A stretch of DNA of 64,000 nt from Roseovarius mucosus DSM 17069 (GTDB lineage Bacteria > Pseudomonadota > Alphaproteobacteria > Rhodobacterales > Rhodobacteraceae): the NCBI RefSeq assembly GCF_000768555.3, contig NZ_KN293980.1:452138-516137 (forward strand). Direction: 5' to 3'. Shown piece after piece: positions 1-8,723 of the stretch. The position numbers and the translations under genes are program-made. Numbering within the stretch: position 1 is the first letter of the stretch; every line of letters begins with the position of its first letter. Below the pieces are notes generated by a model that was not told the DNA's origin, ran no database searches, and saw only the letters and a list, made by a program, of their open reading frames with translations.

Positions 1-187
1 CCAACGCTTTTATTCCGAGCGGCCCGAGGGGGATTTCGGCAATAACTCCGGACTTGGCCTTGCCATCTCCAAGCAAATCGTCGAGGCGCATGATGGCGTG
101 ATCTGGGCCGAGAACATCCGCCCTACCCATGCCGATGCCACCTCTGATCCGCTGGGCGCGCGCTTTGTCGTGGGCTTGCCGGTCTAA
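1..187 (+). CDS. chvG: ChvG-type sensor histidine kinase, C-terminal end (partial)
   Basis: Only the last ~61 codons are in the window, read in the frame starting at base 2 and ending with TAA at 185-187. The visible part is the end of a histidine-kinase ATPase domain: RFYSERP, then the G2-box motif SGLGLAISKQIVEAHDG, then the closing beta strand ending in FVVGLPV. In alphaproteobacteria a ChvG/ChvI kinase-regulator pair commonly lies directly upstream of hprK, rapZ and the EIIA/HPr genes, and that is exactly what follows here. The ChvG name therefore rests mostly on context; the kinase assignment is direct from sequence. Confidence 0.8.
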   Translation, partial: QRFYSERPEGDFGNNSGLGLAISKQIVEAHDGVIWAENIRPTHADATSDPLGARFVVGLPV

Positions 188-191
188 GCCG

Positions 192-632
192 GTGACAACA
201 GGCACGCAATCCTCCGGCCACGTCATCCTGCACGCCACCTGCGTGGCCCATTCCGGGCGGGCAGTGCTGATCCGCGGGGCGTCGGGGCGCGGCAAGTCCG
301 GCCTTGCCCTCCAGCTTCTGGCGCTTGGCGCGGGTTTGGTTTCCGATGACCGCACCCGTGTATGGGTTGCGGAGGGGTGCATCATGGCGGATGCGCCGGA
401 AACCATCCGGGGAAAAATCGAGGCGCGCGGCATGGGGATCCTGAAAATACCCTCTTCCGGGCCGCAGCCGCTTGCCCTGATCGTTGATCTGGATGCCGAG
501 ACGACGGAGCGCATGCCGTCGCTGACCCATGCCGATCTATTGGGGCAGAGCGTGCCGCTTGTAAAAAAAGCGGATCATGCGCATTTTCCGGCGGCGGTCC
601 TGCTATATCTCATCCATGGGACGCTGATCTGA
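192..632 (+). CDS. hprK: HPr kinase/phosphorylase, short alphaproteobacterial form
   Basis: About 146 residues starting at GTG 192, four bases after the kinase stop; the reading frame is open further upstream but that would overlap the kinase gene. The P-loop GASGRGKS lies at about residues 28-35, and DIGPL-like family features follow (LVSDDRTRVW, IRGKIEARGMGIL, which is the HprK signature region). This is the short form lacking the N-terminal domain of the Firmicutes enzyme, as usual in alphaproteobacteria. It phosphorylates and dephosphorylates the serine of HPr, whose gene lies 1.4 kb downstream. The gene is in a tight operon with rapZ, EIIA and HPr. Confidence 0.92.
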   Translation: MTTGTQSSGHVILHATCVAHSGRAVLIRGASGRGKSGLALQLLALGAGLVSDDRTRVWVAEGCIMADAPETIRGKIEARGMGILKIPSSGPQPLALIVDLDAETTERMPSLTHADLLGQSVPLVKKADHAHFPAAVLLYLIHGTLI

Positions 633-644
633 AGGAGTCACGCC

Positions 645-1592
645 ATGCCGCCCGAGCCTGATGCCCGCCCAAGAGCCGGGGAGGCGCGCAATCGCCTTGT
701 TCTGGTGACGGGCCCCTCGGGTGCTGGGCGCAGTACCGCAATTCGCGCGCTTGAGGATATGGGTTACGAGGCGATCGACAATATGCCTCTCTCGCTCTTG
801 CCACGCCTACTGGAGGGGCCACAATCCGACAAGCCTCTGGCGCTTGGCATTGACGCGCGCAACCGGGATTTCTCGACCAACGCGCTTGCGGGGATGATCG
901 ACCAAAGCGATTGGCACCCCGGCCAGCCGCTTCAGGTGCTCTATCTCGATTGTCGCGCCGAAATCCTGCAACGTCGGTTCTCGGAAACCCGCAGGCGGCA
1001 TCCGCTGGCTCCGGACGAGAGTGCAGAGACCGGAATCGCGCGCGAATTCGATCTGCTCGCGGCCGTGCGCGCGCGCGCTGACCTGTTGATCGACACCTCC
1101 GACATGACGCCGCATGACCTTCGCGCCGAGCTGGGCCGCTGGTTTGGTCCCGGCGAGGCTGAAAGCCTTGCGGTCTCGGTGCATTCGTTTTCCTACAAGC
1201 GCGGCTTGCCCCGCGGCCTCGATATGGTGTTTGACTGTCGATTCCTGCGCAATCCCTATTGGCAGCCGGAGTTGCGTCGCTTGGACGGGCGTGCGCCCGA
1301 GGTCGCGACGCATATCGCGGGTGATCCGCTCTTCGCGGAATTTCGCCGCCGGGTGACAGAGATGGTCGAACTCCTGCTTCCGGCCTATGAGACCGAGGGC
1401 AAGGCTTATCTCTCGATCGGCTTTGGCTGCACCGGTGGGCAACATCGCAGCGTGACCATGGCAGAAACTTTAGGTGCGACCCTTGCGAAAGACGGCTGGC
1501 AAGTGTCAATAAGGCATCGGGAGCTGGAGCGGCGCAGTGGGGCAGTGGCCCCCGGCCATACCCACGACGTCTTAGGAGTGACGCAGTCTTGA
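645..1592 (+). CDS. rapZ: RNase adapter protein RapZ (nucleotide-binding)
   Basis: 315 residues, start ATG 645 preceded by GGAG. P-loop GPSGAGRS at residues 22-29 near the N-terminus, then [17 protein letters not shown], typical of the RapZ/YvcJ family; the C-terminal half carries [12 protein letters not shown], the conserved RapZ signature. In enterobacteria RapZ steers RNase E to small RNAs controlling glucosamine-6-phosphate synthesis; in alphaproteobacteria its partner is less clear, but it is consistently linked to hprK and the regulatory PTS genes, as here. The stop codon overlaps the TTG start of the next gene by 4 bases, so the two are probably translationally coupled. Confidence 0.95.
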   Translation: MPPEPDARPRAGEARNRLVLVTGPSGAGRSTAIRALEDMGYEAIDNMPLSLLPRLLEGPQSDKPLALGIDARNRDFSTNALAGMIDQSDWHPGQPLQVLYLDCRAEILQRRFSETRRRHPLAPDESAETGIAREFDLLAAVRARADLLIDTSDMTPHDLRAELGRWFGPGEAESLAVSVHSFSYKRGLPRGLDMVFDCRFLRNPYWQPELRRLDGRAPEVATHIAGDPLFAEFRRRVTEMVELLLPAYETEGKAYLSIGFGCTGGQHRSVTMAETLGATLAKDGWQVSIRHRELERRSGAVAPGHTHDVLGVTQS

Positions 1593-1981
1593 TCGGGATC
1601 GTGATCGTGGCGCATGGCGGGCTGGCCAATGAGTATCTCAGGGCGGTCGAGCATGTGGTAGGCGCCCAGAGCGGCGTGATGGCGATTTCCATCGAGAGCG
1701 ACGATGATCGCGCCGCAAAGCAGGACGAGATCTGTGTCGCCGCCGATGCGGTCGATACCGGCGGAGGGGTCGTGCTCGTGACCGATATCTTTGGAGGATC
1801 GCCCTCAAACCTGTCGCTACGTGCCTGCCGCCCCAATGACCGGCGTATTCTCTATGGGGCCAACCTACCGATGCTGATCAAGCTCGCCAAGAGCCGGCAC
1901 ATGGCGCTGCCCGACGCGGTGCGCGCAGCGCTCGAGGCAGGGCGCAAATATATCGACAGCCACAATGTATCGGAAGAGTGA
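1589..1981 (+). CDS. PTS EIIA component, mannose family
   Basis: 130 residues, starting at TTG 1589 that overlaps the rapZ stop; GGAG lies about 11 bases upstream. N-terminus [13 protein letters not shown] carries the conserved phospho-accepting histidine (His9) of EIIA-Man domains. [10 protein letters not shown], also conserved, lies near residue 70. No EIIB, EIIC or EIID genes are nearby, so this is a regulatory rather than sugar-transporting PTS branch: HPr phosphate flows to EIIA, which signals carbon or nitrogen status, often to ChvG/ChvI or HprK. The gene is followed after 10 bases by HPr. Confidence 0.93.
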   Translation: MIGIVIVAHGGLANEYLRAVEHVVGAQSGVMAISIESDDDRAAKQDEICVAADAVDTGGGVVLVTDIFGGSPSNLSLRACRPNDRRILYGANLPMLIKLAKSRHMALPDAVRAALEAGRKYIDSHNVSEE

Positions 1982-1991
1982 GGAGGCAAGG

Positions 1992-2273
1992 GTGAGCATG
2001 GACAAGGTGACGCGCCGCATGGAGATCGTCAACGAAAAGGGGCTGCATGCCCGGGCGGCCGCAAAATTGGTTGAGGTGGTCGAGGGTTTTGATGCCCGCG
2101 CCGAGGTGTCGTGCAATGGGCAATCTGCCTCTGGTGACAGCATCATGGGGCTTTTGATGTTGGCAGCGGCCAAAGGAACCACTATTGACGTCGAAATCGT
2201 CGGGCCGGACGCAACCCCTCTGGCCGAGGCGGTTGCGGCACTGGTTGCGGACAGATTTGGCGAGAGCATGTAG
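1992..2273 (+). CDS. ptsH: Phosphocarrier protein HPr
   Basis: 93 residues if started at GTG 1992, which is preceded by a perfect AGGAGG at 1981-1986; a longer in-frame start at 1965 would overlap the EIIA gene. The phospho-histidine motif KGLHARAA gives His19, and the regulatory serine is in GDSIMGLLML (Ser50), the target of HprK encoded 1.4 kb upstream. It carries phosphate from enzyme I (not in the window) to the EIIA protein encoded just before it. Length and motifs are normal for the family. Confidence 0.94.
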   Translation: MSMDKVTRRMEIVNEKGLHARAAAKLVEVVEGFDARAEVSCNGQSASGDSIMGLLMLAAAKGTTIDVEIVGPDATPLAEAVAALVADRFGESM

Positions 2274-2321
2274 GCGCGCAGGATCAGGCAGTCGCGACAT
2301 GAGCGGGACAGGAACAAAGCA

Positions 2322-3209
2322 GTGAACACCAAGGCGCAGCCAGAGTCCGGCACAGAGACGGGCGATACGGTTCTCTTCACCAAATACGACCGCCGCAGCC
2401 TGACTTATGCCAACAGTTTCGACAACGGTCTCACATCGTTCATCATCCGCCTGATGGAGTGGATGACCGGTAAGATCACAATCCTGCGCATGATCCGCAA
2501 GTTCGAGAAGCGTGGCGCACCGACGGGTCAGGCGTTTTGGCGCGCGGCCTTGGATACTATGGGTATTCCGCTTCTGACCCCGGATGACGAGGTGGCGCAT
2601 ATCCCGTTGGACGGGCCGGTGGTGGTTGTGGCCAACCATCCGCATGGTCTGGTGGATGGGATGATCCTGGCCGATCTGATCGGGCGGCGGCGCAGTGACT
2701 ACAAGATCCTCACACGGGCGCTCTTGACCGGGATTGATGAGGTGGCGGCCTCTTATATGATCTCTGTCCCTTTCCCACATGAACCCGATGCTCAGCGCAA
2801 ATCGGTCGAAATGCGCGCCAAGGCGATGGCGCATCTTAAAGAGGGCGGGGTGATCAGCGTGTTCCCCTCAGGCGTCGTGGCCTCGAGCGATACGATGTTC
2901 GGGCCGGTGATCGAGCGGGAATGGAACGTTTTTACAGCGCAGATGATCCGGCGGTCAGGCGCGCGCGTGGTGCCAATCTATTTCCCCGGCGCCAATTCAC
3001 GCTGGTATCAGATGGCCAACCGGATTTCGGCCACGCTGCGGCAGGGGCTTTTGCTGCATGAGGTGGTCAACAGTTGCAACCACCCGCAAAAGCCGGTGGT
3101 GGGCGCGCCGATCAGCGACGAACGTATGGCGATGCTCGAAAGCGATCCGCGCGGTTTCATGGAATGGCTGCGCGCGCATACGCTCTCGTTGGGCGAGACC
3201 AGCAAATAA
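2322..3209 (+). CDS. Lysophospholipid acyltransferase family protein (PlsC-like)
   Basis: 295 residues from GTG 2322. The acyltransferase HX4D motif is visible as NHPHGLVDG around residue 102-110, and the substrate-binding FPSG motif as VFPSGVVASSD. The predicted reaction is acyl transfer to a lyso-glycerolipid or related acceptor at the inner membrane; the exact acceptor (1-acyl-glycerol-3-phosphate or ornithine-lipid precursor) cannot be told from sequence. It lies 48 bases downstream of HPr on the same strand and ends 3 bases before the convergent dehydrogenase gene. Confidence 0.85.
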   Translation: MNTKAQPESGTETGDTVLFTKYDRRSLTYANSFDNGLTSFIIRLMEWMTGKITILRMIRKFEKRGAPTGQAFWRAALDTMGIPLLTPDDEVAHIPLDGPVVVVANHPHGLVDGMILADLIGRRRSDYKILTRALLTGIDEVAASYMISVPFPHEPDAQRKSVEMRAKAMAHLKEGGVISVFPSGVVASSDTMFGPVIEREWNVFTAQMIRRSGARVVPIYFPGANSRWYQMANRISATLRQGLLLHEVVNSCNHPQKPVVGAPISDERMAMLESDPRGFMEWLRAHTLSLGETSK

Positions 3210-3212
3210 CGC

Positions 3213-4088
3213 TCAGCGCGTCGGCACAGCCACTTCACCGCGATAGTCATAGAACCCGCGCCCGGTCTTGCGGCCAAGCCAACCCGCTTCGACATATTTC
3301 GTCAAGAGCGGGCAGGGGCGATATTTGGTATCTGCCAGCCCATCGTGCAGCACGTTCATGATCGCCAGACAGGTATCCAGTCCGATGAAATCCGCCAGTT
3401 CCAGCGGTCCCATCGGATGATTTGCCCCCAGCTTCAGGGATTCGTCGATGGATTTGACGTTTCCGACCCCCTCATAGAGCGTATAGACCGCCTCGTTGAT
3501 CATCGGCATAAGGATGCGGTTGACGATGAAGGCCGGGAAGTCCTCGGCTGAGGCGGCGGTCTTACCCAGCTTTTCGACCACGGCGAGACAGGCGTTATAG
3601 GTGTCCTTGTCGGTGGCGATGCCTCGGATCAATTCGACCAGTTGCATCACAGGCACGGGGTTCATGAAATGAAACCCCATGAACTTCTCGGGCCGGTCGG
3701 TGCGGCTGGCCAGTCGCGTGATCGAGATCGACGAGGTGTTCGAGGTCAGGATCGTATGCGGCTCCAGATGCGGCAAGAGCTCGTCAAAGATTGCCTGCTT
3801 CACCGCCTCGCGCTCGGTCGCGGCCTCGATCACCAGGTCGGTCTTGCCCAGTTCGGTGAGGGTCTGCGTGGTGACAATCCGGGCAAGTGCGGCCTCCATC
3901 TCGTCTTGCGCGATTTTCCCTCGGCTGACCTGACGTTCCATGTTCTTGCGAATCGCCGCCATGGCACGTTCTAGCGCTTCGGCGCTGATGTCGTTCAGCA
4001 GCACGTCATAGCCCGCGATGGCCATGACATGGGCGATCCCATTGCCCATCTGGCCCGCGCCAACCACACCGATTCTCGTGATCTCCAT
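3213..4088 (-). CDS. hbdA: 3-hydroxybutyryl-CoA dehydrogenase
   Basis: 291 residues. Rossmann NAD-binding motif GAGQMGNGIAHVMA at residues 10-23, then the 3-hydroxyacyl-CoA dehydrogenase catalytic region FHFMNPVPVMQLVELI with the conserved histidine, NRILMPMINEA, and the C-terminal dimer domain with GANHPMGPLELADFIGLD. It oxidises (S)-3-hydroxybutyryl-CoA to acetoacetyl-CoA in short-chain fatty acid or butyrate metabolism. It is a single-domain enzyme, not the FadB fusion. Monocistronic here and convergent with the acyltransferase gene; the etf genes 1 kb away could receive electrons from related acyl-CoA oxidation. Confidence 0.93.
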   Translation of the reverse strand: MEITRIGVVGAGQMGNGIAHVMAIAGYDVLLNDISAEALERAMAAIRKNMERQVSRGKIAQDEMEAALARIVTTQTLTELGKTDLVIEAATEREAVKQAIFDELLPHLEPHTILTSNTSSISITRLASRTDRPEKFMGFHFMNPVPVMQLVELIRGIATDKDTYNACLAVVEKLGKTAASAEDFPAFIVNRILMPMINEAVYTLYEGVGNVKSIDESLKLGANHPMGPLELADFIGLDTCLAIMNVLHDGLADTKYRPCPLLTKYVEAGWLGRKTGRGFYDYRGEVAVPTR

Positions 4089-4248
4089 CCGCCCGATCCC
4101 TGTCCGATTGCTGCAGCAGCATAGGCCGCGGCGGGCCCAAGCCGCAAGGGCATGAGACAGGTAAAATAATCTGAGAATTGGTCGTTTAGCGATTTAGCAA
4201 GAGGAATCGTCCACCCTTTCAATGGGTGAGTAGATCAAGGTGGGTGAC

Positions 4249-5082
4249 ATGGGATTTGAACGCGTGGGGCACAGGCCCCTCGATTATCGGCCTGTAACTT
4301 ATGACGGGTCAAAACTGGTGTTTCGCGGGCCGCAGCGTCGGTTGACGGGCGATTTCGTGGCCTGTCTTGGCGGCACGGAAACCTATGGCACCTTCATCGA
4401 CCGGCCCTATCCCGATCTGATGGAGCGGTCTTTGGCGCTTCCTTGTGTTAATTTCGGCTGGCCCAATGCCGGTGTCGATGCCTTTCTCAAGGATGAGGGG
4501 CTGCTGGACATCGTGTCGCGCGCACGTGCGGTCGTGTTGCAGGTGCCCGGGGCGATGAACCTCAGCAATCCGTACTACCGCGTGCATCCGCGCCGCAATG
4601 ACCGCTTTCTTGAGGCGACACAGCGCTTGCGGCGTCTTTATCCCGAGGTTGATTTTACGGAATTCCACTTCACGCGCCATATGATGCGGCGCTTGGAGGA
4701 TGTTTCGCCAGACCGATTTGCCGTGCTGCGTGAGGGTCTGCAAGAGGCCTGGGTAACGGCCATGCAGACGCTGCTCGAGCGCATTGCCGCGCCGGTCGTG
4801 CTGATGTGGTTCTCGCGGCATCTGCCGGGTCTTGGGCATGAGGCGGCGGGAGTTGCGGATGACCCGGCTTTTGTCAGCCGTGCCATGCTGCGCGCCGTGG
4901 GGGCACGTGCCGCGCAGGTGGTCGAGGTGGTGATCAGCCCCGAGGCTTGCGCACAGGGCACGCGCGGCATGCGCTTTGACCCGATGCAAGAGGCGGTCGC
5001 CGCCGACTTGCCCGGTCTGCTGGCCCATTCCGAGGCGGCGAGGGCGTTGTCGCCGGTGTTGGAAGCGTTGAATGCCGAATAA
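4249..5082 (+). CDS. DUF6473 family protein of unknown function
   Basis: About 277 residues. I prefer ATG 4249 over GTG 4240 because family members start close to a DYRP-like motif and AAGG lies just upstream; the ribosome-binding site is weak for both. Recognisable features are LDYRPVTYDGSKLVFRGP near the N-terminus, a small glycine-rich turn CLGGTETYG, and VNFGWPNAGVDAFL. The overall pattern resembles a Rossmann-like, SGNH-hydrolase-like fold (GGTETYG as block I), which is inference. This family is widespread in Rhodobacteraceae and often annotated hypothetical. A strong hairpin separates it from the convergent etf operon. Confidence 0.75.
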   Translation: MGFERVGHRPLDYRPVTYDGSKLVFRGPQRRLTGDFVACLGGTETYGTFIDRPYPDLMERSLALPCVNFGWPNAGVDAFLKDEGLLDIVSRARAVVLQVPGAMNLSNPYYRVHPRRNDRFLEATQRLRRLYPEVDFTEFHFTRHMMRRLEDVSPDRFAVLREGLQEAWVTAMQTLLERIAAPVVLMWFSRHLPGLGHEAAGVADDPAFVSRAMLRAVGARAAQVVEVVISPEACAQGTRGMRFDPMQEAVAADLPGLLAHSEAARALSPVLEALNAE

Positions 5083-5108
5083 AAAACCCGCGCCTTTACT
5101 GGCGCGGG
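5081..5108 (-). terminator. Intrinsic terminator of the etfB-etfA operon
   Basis: Perfect 8-bp stem CCCGCGCC (5087-5094) / GGCGCGGG (5101-5108) with a 6-base loop. A run of six A on the + strand (5081-5086) becomes a T-tract after the hairpin when read on the minus strand, so it terminates the leftward etf transcript 22 bases past the etfA stop. It also ends the coding region of the convergent DUF6473 gene. Confidence 0.9.
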
Positions 5109-5130
5109 CTTGGGATTGCTTTGCCGTGGC

Positions 5131-6060
5131 TCAGAGCTTTTCGGTCAGCTCAGGCAGGGCGGTGAAAAGGTCCGCCACGAGGCCATAATCGGCCACCTGG
5201 AAGATCGGCGCTTCTTCGTCCTTGTTGATGGCGACGATGATCTTGCTGTCTTTCATGCCCGCAAGATGCTGGATCGCGCCCGAAATGCCCACGGCGACAT
5301 AAAGGTTGGGGGCGACCACCTTGCCGGTCTGGCCGACCTGCCAGTCGTTCGGCGCATAGCCCGAGTCGACCGCAGCGCGGCTTGCACCCACAGCAGCCCC
5401 CAGCTTGTCCGCCAGCCCTTCGATCAGCGCGAAATCGTCCTTGGAGCCGACACCGCGGCCACCCGAGACCACAACACCGGCCGAGGTCAGTTCGGGACGA
5501 TCGCTAGCCGCAACCTTATCCTCGATCCATTCCGACAGGCCAGGATTGGCCACAGCCGAAATAGTTTCGACCGGCGCTGCCGCCTGTTCGCCTGCCGCGT
5601 CAAAGGTCGAGGTGCGGAACGAGATAACCTTTTTCGCATCGCGCGATTTTACGGTCTGGATCGCGTTGCCGGCATAGATCGGGCGCTCGAACGTATCGGC
5701 GTCCACGACGCCCGAGGCGTCGGAGATCACCATCACATCCAACAGCGCCGCGACGCGCGGCAGCACGTTCTTGGCATCCGTGGTGGCGGGGGCCACGATA
5801 TGGCTATAGTCGCCCGCGAGGCTGACGATCAGCGCAGCGGTGGGTTCGGCCAAGCGGTGCCCAAGCGAGGCATCCTCGGCGACCAGCACCTTTTTCACCC
5901 CGGCGATTTTCGCCGCATCGGCACCCGCTGCCGCCGCAGAGGCACCGCAGCAAAGAACGGTCACATCGCCCAGTTTGGCGGCTGCCGTCACCGCCTTGGC
6001 GGTGGCGTCCAGCGCGAGTTCCCCATCGGTGACTTCGGCGAGAAGAAGAACAGACATCAT
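5131..6060 (-). CDS. etfA: Electron transfer flavoprotein subunit alpha
   Basis: 309 residues. N-terminal ETF domain MSVLLLAEV, then the C-terminal FAD-binding signature: [46 protein letters not shown] and [11 protein letters not shown]. It carries the redox-active FAD and passes electrons from acyl-CoA and demethylating dehydrogenases (dimethylglycine, sarcosine) to ETF-ubiquinone oxidoreductase. It overlaps etfB by ATGA, and its start reads ATGATG, so the second Met is also possible. Potential electron donors encoded in this window include the dimethylglycine dehydrogenase-like protein at 18.7 kb. Confidence 0.96.
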   Translation of the reverse strand: MMSVLLLAEVTDGELALDATAKAVTAAAKLGDVTVLCCGASAAAAGADAAKIAGVKKVLVAEDASLGHRLAEPTAALIVSLAGDYSHIVAPATTDAKNVLPRVAALLDVMVISDASGVVDADTFERPIYAGNAIQTVKSRDAKKVISFRTSTFDAAGEQAAAPVETISAVANPGLSEWIEDKVAASDRPELTSAGVVVSGGRGVGSKDDFALIEGLADKLGAAVGASRAAVDSGYAPNDWQVGQTGKVVAPNLYVAVGISGAIQHLAGMKDSKIIVAINKDEEAPIFQVADYGLVADLFTALPELTEKL

Positions 6061-6821
6061 ACGGCTCCAACTTCCTTGAGTTTCGCAACCAGCTCGTCCA
6101 CCGAGCCGAGGATCACACCGGCCGCGCGGCTTGCGGGCTCGGATGTGCCTGTGATTTCCAGCCGGGGCGTGACATCGACGCCGTAATCGGCGGCGGTCTT
6201 CTCATCCAGCGGCTTTTTCTTGGCCTTCATGATATTGGGCAGCGACGCATAGCGCGGCTCGTTGAGGCGCAGGTCCACCGTGACGATGGTGGGCGTCTTG
6301 ACCTTGATGGTCTGCAAGCCGCCATCCACCTCGCGGGTGACGAGCGCGTGGTCGCCCTCGACGTCGAGCTTGGAGGCAAAGGTTGCCTGCGACCAGCCCA
6401 GAAGTGCCGAGAGCATCTGGCCCGTCGCATTCATGTCGTTGTCGATCGCCTGCTTGCCGCAGAGCACGAGGCCGGGCTGCTCTTCCTCGACGATCTTGGC
6501 GAGGATCTTTGCCACGCTCAGCGGCTCGACGTCCTGATGCACGTCATCCGCGGCCACGACGAGGATGGCGCGGTCCGCGCCCATCGCCAACGCCGTGCGC
6601 AAGGTCTCCTGCGCCTGTTTCACGCCAATGGACACCGCGATCACTTCACTCGCCTTGCCCGCCTCCTTGAGGCGAATCGCCTCTTCGACGGCAATCTCGT
6701 CAAACGGGTTCATCGACATCTTCACATTCGCAAGATCGACACCGCTCCCGTCCGCCTTGACACGAACCTTCACGTTATAGTCGATCACACGTTTGACAGG
6801 TACGAGCACCTTCATTGGCAT
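6057..6821 (-). CDS. etfB: Electron transfer flavoprotein subunit beta
   Basis: 254 residues; ATG at 6821 is preceded by GGGAG, although Met3 is a possible start too. Family features are [35 protein letters not shown], and the ETF-beta signature containing [31 protein letters not shown]. It pairs with EtfA to form the heterodimer that binds FAD and AMP. First gene of the etfB-etfA operon, with a 4-base overlap. A G/C-rich hairpin lies about 20 bases upstream. Confidence 0.96.
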   Translation of the reverse strand: MPMKVLVPVKRVIDYNVKVRVKADGSGVDLANVKMSMNPFDEIAVEEAIRLKEAGKASEVIAVSIGVKQAQETLRTALAMGADRAILVVAADDVHQDVEPLSVAKILAKIVEEEQPGLVLCGKQAIDNDMNATGQMLSALLGWSQATFASKLDVEGDHALVTREVDGGLQTIKVKTPTIVTVDLRLNEPRYASLPNIMKAKKKPLDEKTAADYGVDVTPRLEITGTSEPASRAAGVILGSVDELVAKLKEVGAV

Positions 6822-6839
6822 GGTCTCCCTTAATGGTGG

Positions 6840-6858
6840 TGGGGGGCGTAGCGCCCCC
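6840..6858. other. GC-rich hairpin upstream of etfB
   Basis: Eight-base perfect inverted repeat GGGGGGCG / CGCCCCCC separated by TAG. It lies between the adenosyltransferase stop and the etfB start. No T-tract follows on the minus strand, so a classical terminator is not supported; it could be a 5' UTR structure or an attenuating stop for read-through from upstream. The rest of 6859-6981 shows nothing else I can name. Confidence 0.5.
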
Positions 6859-6981
6859 CGGATAAGCTCTCCAGCGCGTTGATACCGGCTCTGCCGCGCG
6901 GGAAACAGGGCAAAATCGTCACGTTAGCGTCTGGCGACGTCGCGTTTCAGGTTTTCAGCGCAAGAATGTTGCCAGAGTATT

Positions 6982-7554
6982 TCAGCGGTTCGCGCCGGGA
7001 ACCCACAAAACATCCGCTTTGCCACTGTCATTGGCCATGCGGGATGCCACGAAAAACCAATCGCTCAGGCGGTTCAGATACTTGAGCGCCGCTTCGTTGA
7101 CATTCTCCAGCGCTGACAATTCCACCGTCAGCCGCTCGGCCCGTCGCGATACGGTGCGGCAAAGATGAAGATGGGCGGCCAGGGGCGATCCGCCGGGCAG
7201 GATGAAACTGCGCAAGGGTTCCAGATGCTTGTTCATCGCGTCAATTTCTGCTTCCAGCCGGTCTACCTGGCTGGAGGACATGCGCAGCGGCGGGTATTCG
7301 GCATCGGCGTCCCGCTCCATATCCGGGCGGCAGAGGTCGGCCCCAAGGTCGAAGAGGTCATTCTGGATGCGTGCCAGCGCATCGTCCGTCTCATCCTTGG
7401 CATAAAGGCGCGCGAGACCCACGGTCGCGTTGACCTCATCCACCGTGCCGTAGGCGGTGACGCGGGCCGAATGTTTTGCCACGCGCGTGCCGTTGCCGAG
7501 CGCGGTTTCCCCTGCATCGCCAGTGCGCGTGTAAATTCTGTTGAGAACGACCAT
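6982..7554 (-). CDS. Cob(I)yrinic acid a,c-diamide adenosyltransferase, PduO type
   Basis: 190 residues. N-terminal TRTGDAGETALGNGTRVAK, the PduO-family ATP-binding signature, then YGTVDEVNATVGLAR; C-terminal CRTVSRRAERLTVEL and NRLSDWFFVASR, all conserved. It transfers the adenosyl group from ATP to the cobalt of cob(I)alamin, giving coenzyme B12. Starts 3 bases after the stop of the small membrane-protein gene, so they share a transcript. In Rhodobacteraceae this gene commonly lies beside etfBA. Confidence 0.94.
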   Translation of the reverse strand: MVVLNRIYTRTGDAGETALGNGTRVAKHSARVTAYGTVDEVNATVGLARLYAKDETDDALARIQNDLFDLGADLCRPDMERDADAEYPPLRMSSSQVDRLEAEIDAMNKHLEPLRSFILPGGSPLAAHLHLCRTVSRRAERLTVELSALENVNEAALKYLNRLSDWFFVASRMANDSGKADVLWVPGANR

Positions 7555-7557
7555 GGA

Positions 7558-7764
7558 TTATCCTCCCTGCCTGCGGAAATAGACGAAAACCAGAATGAGA
7601 ATGATCGCCACGAACTGCGCGATCAACCGCCATTGCATGTATTTGTTCGAGCGTTTTGCATTCTCCACCCCTTCTTTGCCAAAGGTGGAAATGCCCCGGA
7701 TGAGGATCACCGCAACCGTGATACAGCCCACAGCGACGAGGATGAAAAGCGGATCTTGCAACAT
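7558..7764 (-). CDS. Twin transmembrane protein (HIG1-like), small
   Basis: 68 residues from ATG 7764, preceded by AAAGGA; the frame is open further upstream but lacks a site. Two hydrophobic segments (about residues 5-23 and 45-63) are separated by a short polar loop containing FGKEGVENAKRSNK, which resembles the HIG1 hypoxia-induced domain that binds cytochrome oxidase in related organisms. Sits immediately upstream of, and probably cotranscribed with, the cobalamin adenosyltransferase. Role in respiratory complexes is inference. Confidence 0.85.
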   Translation of the reverse strand: MLQDPLFILVAVGCITVAVILIRGISTFGKEGVENAKRSNKYMQWRLIAQFVAIILILVFVYFRRQGG

Positions 7765-7853
7765 GCGGCGTCCTTTCGGAGTTTGTTCTGGGGCACATCT
7801 AGGCGGCACGGCGGGAAAAGCGAAAGGGAAAATATGACGCGGGTGTGTGCCCG

Positions 7854-8684
7854 TCACGCTTTCGAGATCACCCAGTCCAGCAGGCGCGTTGGCAGCAGGC
7901 GGCGCAGCGTGCCCATGAGATAGGTGGGCGTGGTCACGTAATAGCGCGCTTGCGGCCGGGGCGATTCGATGGCGTGGATCAGCTTTTTCGTGACCGCCTC
8001 GGGGGGCAGTTCGAAATTGTCCTTGGAATAGGGACCATAGAGGCGCGGACGCAGTTTGTCTCGGTATTCGTCTGCGCGATGCGCGTTTTCCCAGTCGATC
8101 CAGCGCTCAAATGGTTCGCGGGCATTCTCGCGGATTTTGGTTGTCACCGGACCGGGTTCGATCAGGCTGACATGGATGCCACTGCCGCGCATTTCGATCC
8201 GCAGCGTATCGGTTAGCCCCTCAAGGGCGAATTTCGTGCTCACATACGCACCGCGCCAGCCGAGAGTCACAAGGCCCAGTACCGACGAGCATTGCACGAT
8301 GCGTCCGTGACCCTGCGCGCGCATGGCTGGAATCACCTGTCGCGTCAGATCATGCCAGCCAAAGACATTGCTCTCGAAAATCTCACGCAGTGCCCCGCGC
8401 GGCAGATCCTCGACCAGCCCCGGACAGGCATAGGCCCCGTTGTTGAAAAGCGCATCAAGCCGTCCGCCTGTGGCGGCCAGAACCTCGGCCACGGCCTGCT
8501 GGATGCTGGTCTCATCGTTGTAATCAATGCGCGGACTTTCGAACCCTTCGGCGCGCAGGCGCTCGCAATCCGCCTCTTTGCGACAGGCGGCAAAGACCCG
8601 CCAGCCGCGCGCGCGCATGCCCTGCGCGGCGTCATAGCCGATGCCCGAGGAACAGCCAGTGATCAGGATAGAGCGCTCTGTCAT
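7854..8684 (-). CDS. Short-chain dehydrogenase/reductase
   Basis: 276 residues from ATG 8684 (an upstream extension to 8720 has no site). Classical SDR features: cofactor motif TGCSSGIG, NNGAY, catalytic Ser in SSVLG, and YVSTKFALEG giving the Tyr-x3-Lys pair. NAD(P)H-dependent oxidoreductase of unknown substrate; C-terminal region with LLPTRLLDWVISKA is typical of membrane-associated or retinol-dehydrogenase-like SDRs. It ends 90 bases upstream of the small membrane-protein start and is separate from it. Confidence 0.85.
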   Translation of the reverse strand: MTERSILITGCSSGIGYDAAQGMRARGWRVFAACRKEADCERLRAEGFESPRIDYNDETSIQQAVAEVLAATGGRLDALFNNGAYACPGLVEDLPRGALREIFESNVFGWHDLTRQVIPAMRAQGHGRIVQCSSVLGLVTLGWRGAYVSTKFALEGLTDTLRIEMRGSGIHVSLIEPGPVTTKIRENAREPFERWIDWENAHRADEYRDKLRPRLYGPYSKDNFELPPEAVTKKLIHAIESPRPQARYYVTTPTYLMGTLRRLLPTRLLDWVISKA

Positions 8685-8723
8685 GCCCGACCTTGTGGCG
8701 CGTGGAACGGCGCGATGCAAGCC

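Noticed and set aside
610..1836. Long minus-strand frame across rapZ and EIIA
   Set aside because: Shadow of rapZ and EIIA; Arg/Ser/Pro-rich with no known motif.
6840..6858. Terminator call for the hairpin upstream of etfB
   Set aside because: No T-tract on the relevant strand, so it is listed only as a structured element.
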